64,000 nucleotides of DNA from Campylorhamphus procurvoides (GCA_013396655.1 WBMV01008590.1:1-64000); one strand, 5' to 3'. Numbered from the stretch's first letter, positions 1-13,893 are shown. A program made the numbers and translations. Notes: generated by a model from the letters alone, not told the origin.

Positions 1-73
1 CCATCATCCTGACCAACAGGTTTTCCTTAACTTTGTAGTGGGGAGACCATATGGCACTCAGCACGGGGGTTAA

Positions 74-896
74 TGAACACCATTCTGTTTGTGCCCCAGG
101 ATGCTGGGTTATACCTCTGTTTTTGTGGGTTAAAACCAGGTTTTCTTTGTATCATTGTATTTATTGCAATATTTTTAGTAAATTGTGACTCTAACTTATA
201 GTCTTTTATGAGTTGGGTTCGTTCCCCCTGCTGGTTTACCTTTAAACAACCACAAAAGCTAGAAGTGTGTGACATGATAAGAAAGCCATAGGATCTCCTC
301 ACCTAAAATATTTGGGAGAAAAGTTTTTCCATGAGAAGGGCTCTAGACTAATACATGTGTCTTTTATTTTCTGCAATATTGCAGAAATACAGTTGAGAGG
401 AGATGTGGGAATAGACCTACAATTTAAAGAGTGGAACAGATCCTGCAGGAAATGGGCCACTGAAGATAAAGAAAACAATGAAAGTATTTTGTAAAACTGT
501 ACTGTATTATAAGGTTTATTGCTGTGTTTACCTTTTTCCTCAGGCTTTTGGAAAGCCACCTTTCCCTTCTCCCAGGTCCTTAGAAACCCATCTCCTTTTC
601 CCCCAGGCCCTGGCAAAGACACCTCTCACCTTCCTAATTAGTATTCAAGCCCCCTTCTGGCTGTGTTCTGATTGGTTTCCCTTGTATCCCTCCCCTTTAC
701 CCTGGCCATGAGGTGTATAAATTACCTGACCAGGTGAATAAATCTCTCTTTCTGCTTCCTGTTCCTGGAGTGTGTGTGTCCTCCTTACTGGGACCTGGGG
801 AGGACCCTGTGGCCTGCAACCCAGCCACGTGGAGGGGGACAGGGAGGGGGAGAGTGTGCTCCACTCAACCGTGATAAGGAGACCCAATATGCTTCA
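74..896 (+). mobile_element. probable solo LTR of an endogenous retrovirus
   Basis: The right half has a compact retroviral promoter layout: an inverted CCAAT (ATTGG) at about 671, a TATA box at 716-721 and a polyadenylation signal AATAAA at 737-742, followed by a G+C-rich U5-like stretch. The left boundary is less certain. I chose 74 because the element would then start TGAA and end TTCA, and it would be flanked by identical GTTAA pentamers at 69-73 and 897-901. Many start/end pairs are possible, so a 5-bp match could be chance. No retroviral gene is visible beside it, so it would be a solo LTR. The core around 640-860 is more secure than the ends. Confidence 0.5.
716..742 (+). promoter_or_regulatory. 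LTR TATA box and polyA signal
   Basis: TATAAA at 716-721 is followed 21 bases later by AATAAA at 737-742. Close spacing of this kind fits an LTR in which initiation and polyadenylation signals lie close together. Whether it is active cannot be seen. Confidence 0.5.
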
Positions 897-901
897 GTTA
901 A

Positions 902-3900
902 ATGACGCAGCTTAAACTCGCACAGTGAAACAGCAGAAATAAAAAGTCATATAAACACAGTAAAACTAACAGCCTTAAACTTACTTGATTAGATGATATA
1001 TCATTTGGCTATCAAGATGTGTAGAATTATTTTTAAGAAAGGTATAATTCTTTTGTTAGAAGTCAGACTTTCTATAATGTCATAGTTTTAATATGTGTAT
1101 GTGCACTTCGTAAATAATCAGGTGGCTGTTTTCATTTTAAACTTGCAGGAAGGCACTCATGTTTCCAGATTTGTGCATCCTTCCAGCTGTATTTGTTGAT
1201 CCAGTAAAAGATGCTATCTCTTCCTGTGGAGCTTATCTTATGTCTTTAAAACACTTCAGCTGTAATACAACTACCATTAAATTATGATGGATGCTTTCAC
1301 TGTTCCTGTCAGTGTCTTTATTTTTTATTTACTTTAAGAAAAAGAAAGATGGACCCAGGGAAAAGAATTTCTGATCCTGAACTGAGAACCCCAGGCAGAC
1401 AAAACAACATACAAACTATGAAAAAATTTTGAGCTGGTACTGGGGGAATACATAACATAGAAGCCTGCTTGAATCTGTTGCTCTTGATGCTCAGGAAACT
1501 GAGGGTGTATTCTTTGACTAATTTCAGCTAATGTAAATTTATCCCTAGCTATACACCCACTTTTCTTTGGGAGGTTAGTCCACTCCATTTACAGAGGAAT
1601 TAGCAGAGTAGGCTATTTCTTTCACAGCATGCTGATGTCTAGGCCCTTTTCAGGCTATCACTCTGTATTTGGTCATGATAAGGTATAGCTGTGGATTGAG
1701 AGATAGCACAGACACATTCTCTATTCATTTGATGGCTATTTTAACTACTGAATAAATTAATTTGCATCTGAGTTGTTTTATAATAACTGTTCATGTAGCT
1801 ATAAAGAAGCTTTAACTTTTGGCACTTGCAATGATTCTGTTCACAAACTAAAACTTTTAATTTGTTACTTTACAATTCCTGATGTGTAACATTTCACCTT
1901 GAATATCTCGAATAGCTCACATCTTAGAAACTATTCTTTCTTCCTATGTCTGTTATAATAGCTGAGCTTGTTCAAGGCAACCCTGCTAACGCCCTCAAAC
2001 TATCACAAAAGAACTGGGGAAAATTACTTTTTTGTATAGGGTCACTAATTTCCAGAGCCATAGAGGCCTTCTGACTTTCAGAGGTGAAAGCATCATTTAA
2101 AGCAGAGAATGGCTGATGCAGATCACTCACTATGACTTCTATTTGCATGTGCCACATCACCTTTTACTTGTGATTATGTGACATCGTTCTGGCAACTGCA
2201 GCAAGGGAAATAAATATAAATGTAGTTGTGTATTTTTAGTTGTCTAGAATGCAATGATTGTGCTGTCACTTTTGAGCTGCATTTTGCCGCCCACACCCAT
2301 CTGTTCTGTTCCTCTGCTGCATCTTCTATGTCCTTCTTTGCCACCTAATTCTCTCACCACCCCTTCCCTTCAGAGAACTGGGAGCAAAGAGGAGAGATTG
2401 TCATCTGACCTACAAGAATTCTCCACAGACCACTATCAAATGGTACGCAGGCCACAACCTAAGAACTGTAGTTCTTTTATCTCTTCTTTCACAGGTTATT
2501 TCAGAGCTTACTGATTTGAGCTTACAGCTTTTAGCAGAATTTTAATTTCAATCCGGACAAATATTCTTGGTTCTCAAATCTGCAGTATTTATGATGAGAA
2601 TCTGTTGAATTGTTTATGTCCACTTCATCCATTCACCCATAAACACCTTCAAGGGAGAACAGCTCACACCTCAGTTTGATAGGAGATTTCAGACTAGAGG
2701 GAAGTAATAAATATTGTTAATGTGTTGTTGTTTTCTTTTTGTCTCTTTCCATGAGTTTTAATTGGAGTCTGGAACCATGGCTATTAAACCAGTTCTTTTG
2801 AGAGTATCTGACATTTAGATATCCTTATTCCTTAGATATTAGTCTCAGTATATTCCATAGTCCCACAAATCTTATTTGTTTACAGTTATATATGATCACC
2901 TCGAGTATCCCAAACAATCTGTGTTATAACTGAGCGGTCGAATGAAAAGCAGGTGTGTGATCCTTCTGCCCACCATGAACATGCCAAAACTGTAACCAAT
3001 GTTACATGAAACCTGGGCTTTTTTATAGAGTTTGTATTACTATTTTTGTTGTTCTTGAAAAATTTCTAGCAATTATAGGCATACTCTGTATTTTTTGATA
3101 TTGCAGTGTTTTATTTTCTCTGACAAATGAATAATCTTTCCAATAAGGCTAAATCTGTCTGCAATTATATTATGCACCTTTTGAACCCTTGGGATTTTTT
3201 TGTTTTTTTTTCCCAAAAAAGCCCAGGCACTTCAATATTTGTTAATTAACACCTTGGTTAGTAAAATTTTAAAATAAAATTTTTGCTCTGGGTAATTAAA
3301 TTCAGATATTTTCAGTCTGTATTCTCATCATAAGGATTTCAGTGCCACCATAAAATTTTCTGTGATATGCATTGGGCAAAAGGATTTGAAACTTGTTTTC
3401 ATTTTCATCAAAGATGATGCACAAACTGGAGGGACATCAGCATATCACCAAGTGTTTTATGAAAAAAATAATATTCTCTTTGTAGCTTGATGCATGCTCT
3501 TTTTCCCACTTCTTCAAACAACCAAAAACCCCCAAAAATGGACACTTTACACTCTTTCAGTTTTGAGTTATGTTGGAATAGCAATGTATTGGTGATGTGT
3601 ACTTGGATAATAATTGGTGATTTGATGTCACTCAAATAGTGTGTCTCAGGCAAAGTTTTTTTAGTAATTTTTAATGATTGGATGTAGTGATCTGGATATT
3701 GGGATGATGGCACTGACTATTCCAGTCAAGAGGAGGGGAAAGAAGGGTGAAAAGATGACTTAACTCGTGCAGATAGAGCAACAACAGATATCGCGGACTC
3801 ATTTTGTTTCCTACTGAGAAACCACAGCATATGAGTGAGAAACACTCCTCCAGCCACTTTGCCTATTTAGATGTGTGCACAAATGCATGTATGTGTTGCT

Positions 3901-4622
3901 ACACATGCATATACCCATATAAATTGTTGTAGCAAAAATGACTATCACAAATAAGTCTGCCCATTATTTTGTCATCTGTGTTTCTCGAAGCCACTCAGAA
4001 CACTTTTGTGTGGTTAATTTGGAAGACTGGTTTACTCCTTCCCACTGAGTTACCTGTGCAGTGTGGTATATGCTAACTTGTCCCTCTTGAGGCCTGATGT
4101 TACCATTTTGGAATAGATAATGAAAAAAGGTGCCTTATTAATCTTGCAGAAACTTTTCAAACAAAAGCACTTTCATGATAGGTGAGGACATACAACAGTT
4201 TCTTCAAAATAGTACTGCTAATTTGGTTTCTATTGCAGAATGGTCTTTTTTGAATCTAGTGAACTCCATTTTGAAGAATATAATTGTTCTGTCATGGTTT
4301 TACACTCTCCTCATTTTCTTTTTTATTTTTTCCCTTGAAGAAAATCAAACTCATCTTTCTATCATTTACCCATCATACTGCATGTTTACACTTCCATCTT
4401 ACTCAAATGGAAGTATTATTTTCCTGAGTGTGTAAGCACAGGACTATGTCCTTAAAAATAATTATAATTAAATTATAAAACCCCACAAAACAAACTCAGA
4501 AGGGTACAGTGTTAAGACTATACACTTGACACCTAAGGGTTTCTTTGATTTTTGATTTTTTAAATTTTATAGCTGTTAGAAATTATTGTAAATCTAATGT
4601 ACTAGTAATATAACTTCAGTAG
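902..4622. other. no recognisable gene or element
   Basis: This is A+T-rich DNA. Open frames are short, lack recognisable domains and have no plausible splice-site framework. There are only brief T-rich or A-rich runs, for example near 3196. I recognise no repeat family here. Confidence 0.5.
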
Positions 4623-4627
4623 CTGAA

Positions 4628-5075
4628 TGTTTATACATACTAACCCCATCCTATATCAACCCCTTAGAATTCCTTTAGCTGTTTAGTCTCTATTTCAACG
4701 TAGAATTGCAGAAAAGCGCCATGAAGCCTGTACCACAAGATAAAGACAGGGACAGAAGGACCTCCAAATCTGAAGCTTTGGAAGGCCTCCAAGGACCTGA
4801 CGTGCTGTGAAGAAGACAACGAAGATGAAAGAAGGGTCCTGAGACACCAGACCCAGTTCCTGATGGGGTGCACCGAGGGCGGAACGGGGCAGGACTGGGG
4901 GAAATAACAGAATGGGATTGGATGGACACTATTATAAAATCTGTAACGAGAGTCTAAAGGGGAAATTCCTGTGTGAATGTATTCCTGAAGCCTATTGGCT
5001 CATTAAAGCTCCTGCTCACTTATCTCCTACTGAAGTTGCCTGAAGTTTTTTTTCCTCGCTCCTTAAGGCAACACA
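4628..5075 (+). mobile_element. solo LTR with 5-bp target duplication
   Basis: This 448-bp element starts TGTTTATACA and ends GGCAACACA, so it has the TG...CA ends of an LTR. It is flanked by identical CTGAA pentamers at 4623-4627 and 5076-5080. A TATA box (TATAAAA, 4933-4939), an inverted CCAAT box (CTATTGG, about 4992-4998) and a polyadenylation signal ATTAAA (5002-5007) occur in the expected order, so the plus strand is the sense strand. A 5-bp duplication is usual for ERVL-type (class III) elements. No gag, pol or env sequence lies on either side, so it is a solo LTR left by recombination between the two LTRs of a provirus. Two short overlapping open frames on the minus strand (4664-4929) are chance frames inside it. 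Confidence 0.85.
4933..4939 (+). promoter_or_regulatory. TATA box of solo LTR
   Basis: TATAAAA lies 69 bases upstream of the ATTAAA signal at 5002-5007 inside the LTR. The predicted start of the R region is near 4965. Confidence 0.6.
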
Positions 5076-5080
5076 CTGAA

Positions 5081-8000
5081 TGTACAATAAATGATGTACA
5101 GAGCTTCAGCTGAAAGGATGAGTTGCTTCTTTACCCTTGTGTCTCTTTGCAGACAACAGGTTTTTAAGAACTCCAGTTTTTCAACTATACTTCCCGGGAA
5201 ATTTGTCCAGCAGACCACAATGTTCAAAGTTACAGCAAAATAAAGAGCAACAGACTTTTAAAAAGATGTATCATGTGTGGTTATTTAACAGGAATTGTTT
5301 GCCTTTAAAAAACATTCCAAGTTCTGCCTGCAACTGTCTATGTGAATGTACTTTCATGTGAGCCAAGGGGCTGAAAGTCCAGAGGACCTCAGTATATTGA
5401 AGGAGTCCTTTAACCAAGGGGAGAACATGATTAGATTCACAACTGACCACACTGTTTTATAGATTTCTATATGACTGTGCATTGCTCAGATTATCAGCCA
5501 AGTGTACAGCAGAATGGCAAGTGGCTCTATCCACTCCAGCAAAATTAGGAGTTGCATTGAAATGTCTTTGAAAATTTCCTCATGTGGTTTTCAGGGAATG
5601 TGTTTACTTGTTTGTTTTTGCAATCAACTGAAAGTGTGGGAAAGAAAAAAATGCTTGAAATGTTTTATTCTTACATTGCAGGTATGTATTTTAGCAAGAG
5701 ATAAGAAAATATGTATACTTGCTTCACTGTATTTAATGTTTTAGCTCAGCTCTGTTTTTTCAGGCCCTGGGGAATAAGAAAAAGAATCTGCTTTTGACAG
5801 AGTAAGATTAGCGTGTTCCTTTGTTGTGCTCTGTATGCGTGCATATTTAAACTTGAAGCCTAAGTGATTGACAAAGTCATAGGAATCTAAGATCCAGTTG
5901 CAAAAGAAAATATTTCAAGCAGAAATTATTAGCACAGGGCAGTTTTAAAATATGCTTTGCTAAGTAAAAGAGCAATATTCAATTCCTTTGGCTACCATTC
6001 ACTTCTATTTTTCCCAGCAACTTGTCAACACAGAGTATTTATTTATTTAGTAGTGGTGGTTTTGAATTTGCTTTGATCAGCTTTACAAAACAGTTTTATA
6101 GAGAGTTGTAAACTAAATTAGTAGTAAACTGAAATTATGAAAATAATTGATCTTCGGGCTATCAAAATTCCAGAGAGATGTATGGTAAGCTGGTTGTTTT
6201 AAAAACCATTAACCCTATTGTTTTCTGATCTGGATGATTCAACCATATAGCTGGATTTGCTTTATTAAACTATTTATGTAGAATTCAAGGTCTCTTTTTA
6301 AGAATGTTATGGTGAAGATTATCAGAAGATTCTTAAAATTAAGAAATGCATGTTTCCTATGCACAGTCTGGACATAGAGTGGGCAATTTTACATCTACTA
6401 GCTCCTCTTAAAGTTGATTTGAGAAGTCAGGATTATGACCCATGCCAAGGGAGAATCCTCAAATATGTATTAAACAAACTTCTGCATTGTATCTGAAGAC
6501 AAAATTGCCATAGGAGGCCTTCCTTTAAAGGAGTTGTGTTACTGTGAGAAATGTATCATCTTTTAAAAGGAGACAATTTCTTTCTGCTGGTAATATACAT
6601 GTACATTTTTGTGACACAAGGTACTCTTTCATATATGTGTGTGAATATATGTACAAACAAATGGAAAAGTAAATTCTACAGGGAATGTTTCAGGAGCATA
6701 TAAAGGCCATGTAAAGATGAGCTCTGAATAAATCAGAACCTACTTCAGTTATGCTGTCAGCAGAGTGCTTGGCCAGATAGCCAGAGGTCACTGTTATCAA
6801 TCAGGACTGAAATCACCTCCTGAAGAGGTATCTCATTTAATACAGAAGATTCCTCCTCATTCTTCCCCGAAAAATGCCAGTGTATCTGACCTAAAAGTAG
6901 TCTTCATTTTATTTTATCTAAAGCATTTTACCAGAGGAAATGTTTCTTACTCCGCCTGCTCACTTTGGAAGCCTACCAGATGATCTATCACAACACCTTA
7001 AACACCAGGTTCAGAGGCCATTCTTTGGAGTGCACCTGAATTGTAAAATGCTTTCTAAAGGAATAGGGATATGAAGAAAAAAAGGATGGCTGAATGTGTG
7101 ACACTGACACAGCTGTGTAATACATGCATTTAAAGTGGACTGGAGATCATCAGTTCAGGTCTTTTTGCTAAGGTAAGGAAAGCCAACATAAAATTTACGG
7201 TAAAATGGTATAACCTGGTTTGTACAGCCAGTACATTAGCCTGTATATTAGGTTCAGGGAGTGCTACTTATCAGGGGGGGAATTTTCTCTGTATTTTTTG
7301 CCCCCCGTCTTACAGAATTGAGACTTCTGCGATCCTACACTAAGTGCATATGTTTACATGAATCCTTCTAGAAGATTTTAAATCAGTTAATGAGATTCAC
7401 ACACTTTTTTTCCAAGAGATGTGTCATGGATGACTCACTTCTACCAATAATGTAGATATTGACAAATAACATGGTGGAGAGAGTTTCTTGGTGTCTATGT
7501 TAAGGAAAAGGTAAAGCATGAATTCAACCTTGATTTTGTTTGCACTTGAGAGAGATGCATCTAAGTGAGATAAAACTTCTTTTGGCATTTGCTTCTAATT
7601 AAACAAAAGCAAACCCCATTCCAATACAGATATCCATAGGAAACACACTCTATTCTTATCAGAGAACTTCTGTTCTCTTTTCGTTGATAACTTTGCAGTG
7701 GTTTGAGGAGTAAATTAATTTCATTGTCTTCTGTTCCTGAAAAAATAGGATCTGAAACATAAAATTTTCCCATCATGCAGCAGAGGGAGAAGCAGAAATT
7801 ACATCTGTCATACTGCAGATTAGCAATATGCCTATTAGACTGAGTTTGCAACAGTGTCTTAGGTCTTCATAGAAATCCCAAGTAGGACTGAAATAGGAGT
7901 TTAAACTGTCAGGTTCTTCTAAATACATGCAATGAGCATATACTTGAGCTGTGGTCACAGGAGTAAGATGGCTGGATCAGTAGACTTTCAGACCAAAGCC

Positions 8001-10120
8001 ATTTCTCGATGATCTGTTCTCCAGACATGTAATTCGCAGAGGCCCTGGGTTTTAGGGGTGGCAATAGGACAAAGCAATGGTGCAGACGTCCTTCTCCAGT
8101 CAAAAAGTGAATCTCCAGAGGTAGAAAGATAATTTGTTCATGCTTTTTTCTTTTCCACTTTGTGCTGTGAATTCCAAACGGAAACCTAATTAAAGTACTC
8201 CACTCCTTAGTTTCTCAGTTACAGTTTGATGCTTGGAGGATACTATGACAAGTTTGTACTTTGGCATGAAAGTGTCAGGATCACAGAATGTACTATAAAT
8301 ATCTAGTAAATATATTTGGTTAAAGCTCTTTGCTGTAAATGCACAAAGTGGGGGGAAAAAATGAAGAGACTTCTGTGATTTTTAGTTTATTTTCTCTGCT
8401 GTTTTCACAGGCATGCATTTGAAAGTTTAAACTGCCAGTGAATGTGGCCAAACTGTCAAGGCATGTGTCTAACATTACACAGCTCAAATTTGATTCTCTC
8501 AGGTAACTTAGGACTCTAATTATATACTGACCTAATTTTTTCAAAAGTGATTTTAAATGTTTCTTCTGGGATGCACAATTTGAACCTGTTTAAAGACACC
8601 AAATCTTTATAGGTTTAAAATGCATTTTGCATGCAGTTAGCTGGACCTCTTTAAGTAATGATTAAGTAGGAGGATTAAGAACTTACTCAGTCCTGGCATT
8701 CTGAATATTGTACGGGCTGGAAGTCATCCCTAATATCATCTGAGGCAAAGTTCTAGTAGAAGGCTTACACCAAAGGCAGTAATTGGGCTGAACTGCTACA
8801 GGCAAGAAAGTATCTATGATTGCAAGATGCTGAGAATGACCCAGACCAGGAATGATACACTGTTTTATAATATTTCCAACCAAATGAATTTTACAAATCT
8901 GTAAAATTATTGTTTTCAGCATTCACTGCATGTCAAATTCTAGCAAAAGGTGTGGTTTTCCCCCCCAAAATTATTTTTCTCTGAATTGCATTTTGAACTC
9001 TAACTGAAAACCAATAAAAAACAAAAAAACCTTTGGCTTGAAAAAGAAGACTTATAGCCTAACATAACCTGGAAAAAATAAGAGTAACAGGAAGAGCATA
9101 GTTATGATGAAATTGAGATATTCAGCCTTTAATACTTACCCATTTTCTTCTTATTTCTCTGGTTTGAAAAAAAAAAAAGGGATATTTCTTCAGCCACTTT
9201 GTGTTGCCCTTTTCAGCAAATAAATTAAATGATGCATGTTAACTGGTATTATTTGTTCAAAGATATATCTTTACTATGTTATTTGATCTTGGTATAATGT
9301 AATCACTTCTGATTACAGATATTGCTATCATCTGTTATGCTTGTAATTAACTAATCACCATTTAATTCATTTCCTTTTGTAATACATCAGATGCTAACGT
9401 GATACCTTGTATTGTCATTTTCTATTAACCTGATTTGGTGTTATGAGCTGAAAGTCCTCCTTTAAGGACCCCACCATTCAAAGTTATCTCTAAAGAATTT
9501 TAATTCTCTACAGAGTTGTACTATAGATAATTCAATCTGCTCTACTTCACGTTTATGACATTAATTATTGCATATGAAAGATTTTCTAATTCACTTTGCA
9601 TAGAGAAGTTTTCCTGTCAGTAATAGTCTTCTTACTCATTTTAGTAGGAGTTAGGTTCTCCTCATCCAGCTTACACATATTCACTGGAATGACTGTAGCC
9701 AGCCAAAACTGTCTGTCATCTTATAGGAATTGATAATGTTACATTCACTGACAGAAAAGTTTGTGAGATCAGAGATTCAGAAAGTACAAAAATTAATTTT
9801 AAAATGCTATTGATAATCTATGTTGATTTCTTCTTTCTTCTTCATGTTTTTTGCTGGTTTGTTTTTTGTGGGAGGGAGGTTCTTTTCAATGCAAATACTC
9901 TGTACTACCATGTTGCACTTTTATTAAAACATTAATATTCATCTGGTTATATTTCACATATATTTCTCTGTCTTTATCACAAACACATAGCCAGGAATTT
10001 TTTGTGCCTTTTCACATAAAAAAATGCCTGTGAGTAGCTGTTTCTTATTTCTTATTTGGACTTTTTAGGAAAAGAAAAAAATAACTTTTGGATGGTGTAT
10101 TTGACAATTTACATATATAC
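5081..10120. other. no recognisable gene or element
   Basis: This is five kilobases of A+T-rich sequence. I see only simple tracts, such as an A12 run at about 9167-9178 and a mixed ATTT run near 6044. The short open frames have no family resemblance I can name. Diverged ancient repeats may be present but are not identifiable by eye. Confidence 0.5.
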
Positions 10121-10123
10121 TTG

Positions 10124-10187
10124 GATCATAGCATAGATCATAGGACGGTTTGGATTGGAAGAGACCTGAAAGATGTTCTAGTTCCAA
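10124..10187 (-). mobile_element. CR1 LINE 3'-end fragment
   Basis: The stretch contains diverged copies of ATCATAG, then GGTTTGGATTGGAAGAGACC and TCTAGTTCCAA. Together these are the reverse complement of the well-known avian CR1 3' untranslated end. CR1 copies are usually 5'-truncated, and this one keeps only about 60 bases. It has no coding potential. Confidence 0.8.
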
Positions 10188-10189
10188 GT

Positions 10190-13100
10190 ACTCTGTACTG
10201 ATTTGAACTCTAATATATAGGTGATTCTTAATTAAACCATTTAAAGATACTTTCTCCTAGTAGAAAAGAGGATTTGGTGCAATGAGTTGTAGGAAAGGAC
10301 ATTTCTCAGAGAATTCTTTCTAAACATCTGTTTATATTATTTATTATTCAAAAAGGATAAGCTGGATATTTTCCTGATATACAAAAGCAGAGGTTGTCTA
10401 TATCCTGATGATGATTGTCTTCAGTAATAATAGAGCATTAGAAACAGAAGATATATACTTACTTTTTGGAAAATGATGTATTTGTAAACTGAACTCTGAA
10501 TTTGTACAAGTGAAAGAAAAACAGAGGGGTTTTCCAAAGCTGTTTTCTGGAGAGATAATTTTGTCTCTATGTACTCTAGGTATATACACAGGGAACATTA
10601 TTTCATATGTACACATGCTGGAAATAATTCTTATGTCCTTTGATATTTCACAGCATCATATAACTACTCACATAGCCATATGTATGCAGGACAGCAAACT
10701 AAACATCTTGCTATAATATAATATTTATTATTCCGTGTAATATCAAAAAAATCAAATGTCAGTTTCTTCAACTGTAAGTATGTACCATATTAAATTTTAT
10801 TGAACTAGGAGTGCAGAGCAGAAAATAGTTACATTGCTTACTAGATTTAAAATATTTAATTTCTTTTAAGAGAAAATATGATACTCTGGTCAGTGCTCAA
10901 ACGTGCTTATTTTAAAGAATGTGCTTGCATCCTACAAAGTCAGTGTAATGTCTACTTTGACATCTAAATGAGCCTAAGTTGAGTCTTTTGCAAGCTCACA
11001 CTCAGTTGTCATGAAATAATAATTCCAGTCTACTCAAACAGAAAGTTTGTCGAACTAATTTTTTGCTAAATTTTGATGAAATCTCAGTAAATACTGCATG
11101 TGCCTAGATATAATTCAGAGGAGTGATTTATGGGTTTTTTACAGTTCTGAATATTGGTAACTGGTAGAATAATTTTGCTACAGATTAGTAGTGTGCGTAT
11201 AATTTATCAATATTATATACTTCTATTCCAGCAATCGTATCCTTCTGTTTCTTGACTTATACACTTACAACATGTAGCTATAGGAAGTTGTTATCTGAAC
11301 ACTTCAGTGTGTCTGCTTCCTGGCAGGGGGTGTTTTTAAAAATTCAGAGATATTCCCGTATCTTCAGACAAAATAAGATGCTTGAAAAATATTAATTCTT
11401 CATCTATGAACTACTTTATTTTTGTTGATAAGCTATCTAAACACAAATCCATTACTTCACACATGCAGTAGAGGATAAATTTCCAAAACATATGCAAAAC
11501 TTCAAGATAATGTGTTTCTAATACTTGTGCTTATCAGCCCTCCAATTCGCAGCTATGCACAATTCCCAAGGACAATAAAGGGTACTAAATATGTGTTTAC
11601 CAAAGGGATATAAAGTAGTGCTAAAAAAAAATCAAACCCAAAAAAAAAACCCAAAAAACAAAAAGCACTCTAGTAAATAAAATTATACTATGTAACTTTA
11701 ATTTCTTAAGCAGGTTGAAATATTTTAAGTAAATGTGATAAGTACAGTGACAGTTTAACAGACCTATAAATCCACATACAAGTATTCACACTTTGACATC
11801 ATTTGGATCTTACCAGACAAGTATCAAGCATTAGACTTGGAATACTCTGGGGAGCTGTAATGAATGCCAAGAAATCATAGCAAAACATTAAGTGCCAGAA
11901 GAAAAATCAACATACAGCGAGTATAGCAAAAATTTGGCCTTCTGGCCTCTACTGTTAATTCCCAGGGTGTTTTTTCTTTCATTTACCTGCTAACTTTAGT
12001 ATAGATTTACTGCTTGGTTTTATTAGATTTTACAAAGTGATGGCTGCTGCTATGGTTAAAGTGGTATACTGTACTGCAATAATCATAACCCAGTGACAAA
12101 TACAGAGTTTGTAAGTGTGCCCAACTTCTGCTCCTTTCTTGGGTGGAAAATAACATGGAGATGCAGTAAGGAGGCATTCCTCTATTTTTGGCATAATTCT
12201 TTAATATTTCAGCAAGCTAAGAAATCAGGACCTGGTATGAGGTACATTTCATGGTCAGTGCCAAGACTTGTTGGCCAAAAAGTGTGCTTTGAATACAGGA
12301 AAAACTGCAAAACATCTTTTATTACTGTATTAATAATTTGGCTTAAGGTGAGGAAGCATGTGTCTTGCAGCAATAACAGACACAGAGAAAAAAAAACCAA
12401 TTTATTAGATTAGAAAGCTTCTTTTTTGTTGAGCCACATGTTGAAACTGCCTACTAACCCTGAATACAGTAAACATTATGGGACTGTTCTGGCTCAGAAT
12501 GTAGAGAACTTCAATTACCTCTCCTTTTCTCACACCATTAGCTACAAGTCTACCAGGCTTACATTGCCTCTGTGAAGACAAACACTATCATCCCTGCACC
12601 TCCTCTTTCAGAGGAACCCAGCTGCTGTCAGATGAAGCCTAGAAAGTGGAATAAGTCATTTGGAGCAGAGAACCTGGAAAGGAGACTGAAGGAAAATGGT
12701 AGAAAAATACTATAGTGAAATGTCTTACCATGAAGAGCATAATTGCCCATATGGGGCAACTTTTTAGTAAATTTTCAATGAGCTTTTAAAGCTGAACAGT
12801 TAACGGGACACAGTGGCTTCAGTGATATGCAGTTTTTTATTGACTGTGTCTCTTGTCTCTGTTAATAGGTCTTCGTTACAAGTGCCAGCCCACAACTAGC
12901 GCTAATGAGGATCTTTTTCCTGGGATTGGAATAAAATTGAGTGGATCCTCCTATAAATAAAAAGCACTATTAAATACTTGCCATCTGAAATACACTCTAG
13001 ATCATGGACCAATATCCTTCAGGAAACACCTGTGCAAGTACTTGTAAGGACATAGCTCCTCAATAGGCTGCAATACACCTGTTAAAAAAATTACACATAC

Positions 13101-13432
13101 TCTTCTTTATCGTTTATAGGAGAAATAAATATATTTACCGAAGTCCCTAGCTAAATACATCATGAAAGTATTATGAAAAAGTAATTCAACTAAGTTAACA
13201 GATTCCACCTAAAAGAATAAAAGTTCACTTTTTGACATTATATCAAAAGTCTTGTCGATCCAAATAGGTTTAATAATTAAACAAACTGTTTCATGTCCCA
13301 GTAATATCACTAACATTTATTATTGAGCTAGAGTCTGTGATTTATGTATCTTTCTTAATCTACTCTCTGGGATCACATACTATATGTTGTGCATAAAGTA
13401 AGTATTTTACTTACCTTTAGATATCTGTTATT
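10190..13432. other. no recognisable gene or element
   Basis: The sequence is A+T-rich, with an A-rich low-complexity block at about 11621-11666 interrupted by CCC. The longest frames (106 codons or fewer) have no recognisable domain. Confidence 0.5.
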
Positions 13433-13441
13433 TCTTTCCTT
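13433..13441 (+). repeat. left target-site duplication of RTE element
   Basis: TCTTTCCTT is repeated exactly at 16781-16789, just after the 3' end of the element. The position of both copies matches where the recognisable endonuclease and 3' sequence begin and stop. Confidence 0.7.
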
Positions 13442-13445
13442 TGCC

Positions 13446-13787
13446 AGAGCAGGAAAGAACTTGGAACCCTGGAAAGGAGTACTAGGCAAGCATGGTGTTG
13501 GAAACTACAACAACAACGGACACCTGCTGCTAGAGTTTTGTGCAGAGCAGCAGCTCACCATCACCAACACTATCTTTCAGCAGAAAGACAGCCTGAAGAC
13601 AACCTGGATGCACCCTTGTTCCAAGAACTGGCACCTCATTGACTATGTCTTAGTGAAACAGAGAAATGTTCATGACTTCTGTCATACCTGAGTGATGCCT
13701 AGTGCAGAATGTCAAACAAACCACTGCCTTGTGCATGACAAACTTAACCTCCACTTTAAGCCCAAACCTAAGAGGAGTGGTGTGGAG
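13446..13787 (+). pseudogene. RTE endonuclease domain, C-terminal fragment
   Basis: The frame at 13446 reads ARAGKNLEPWKGVLGKHGVG, then a segment with LLEFCAEQQLTITNT, and then HLIDYVLV. This is the usual end of the LINE apurinic/apyrimidinic-like endonuclease, which nicks target DNA to prime reverse transcription. The N-terminal catalytic part is missing because the element is 5'-truncated. An in-frame TGA at 13689 interrupts it, after which the same frame continues through MPSAECQTNHCLVHDKLNL to a basic PKPKR segment. That final part includes the NHCLV strand where the family usually has a D/N-H catalytic pair. The nested LTR cuts the reading frame about 50 bases after this segment begins. 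It is non-functional. Confidence 0.85.
13689..13691 (+). other. premature stop in RTE endonuclease
   Basis: TGA follows the codons for CHT and is followed in the same frame by VMPSAECQ. Related elements, as I recall them, carry Arg here, so CGA to TGA by CpG deamination is the likely cause. Confidence 0.6.
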
Positions 13788-13893
13788 GTGTGTGTTGGCT
13801 CCTTGACAAGCCCAACTGCTGGCCACACAGATTCCCCCCTCCCAAGAGAAAAAGGAATAAAAAAAGCACCCAAAAAGACAATTGGAGTTAAAG

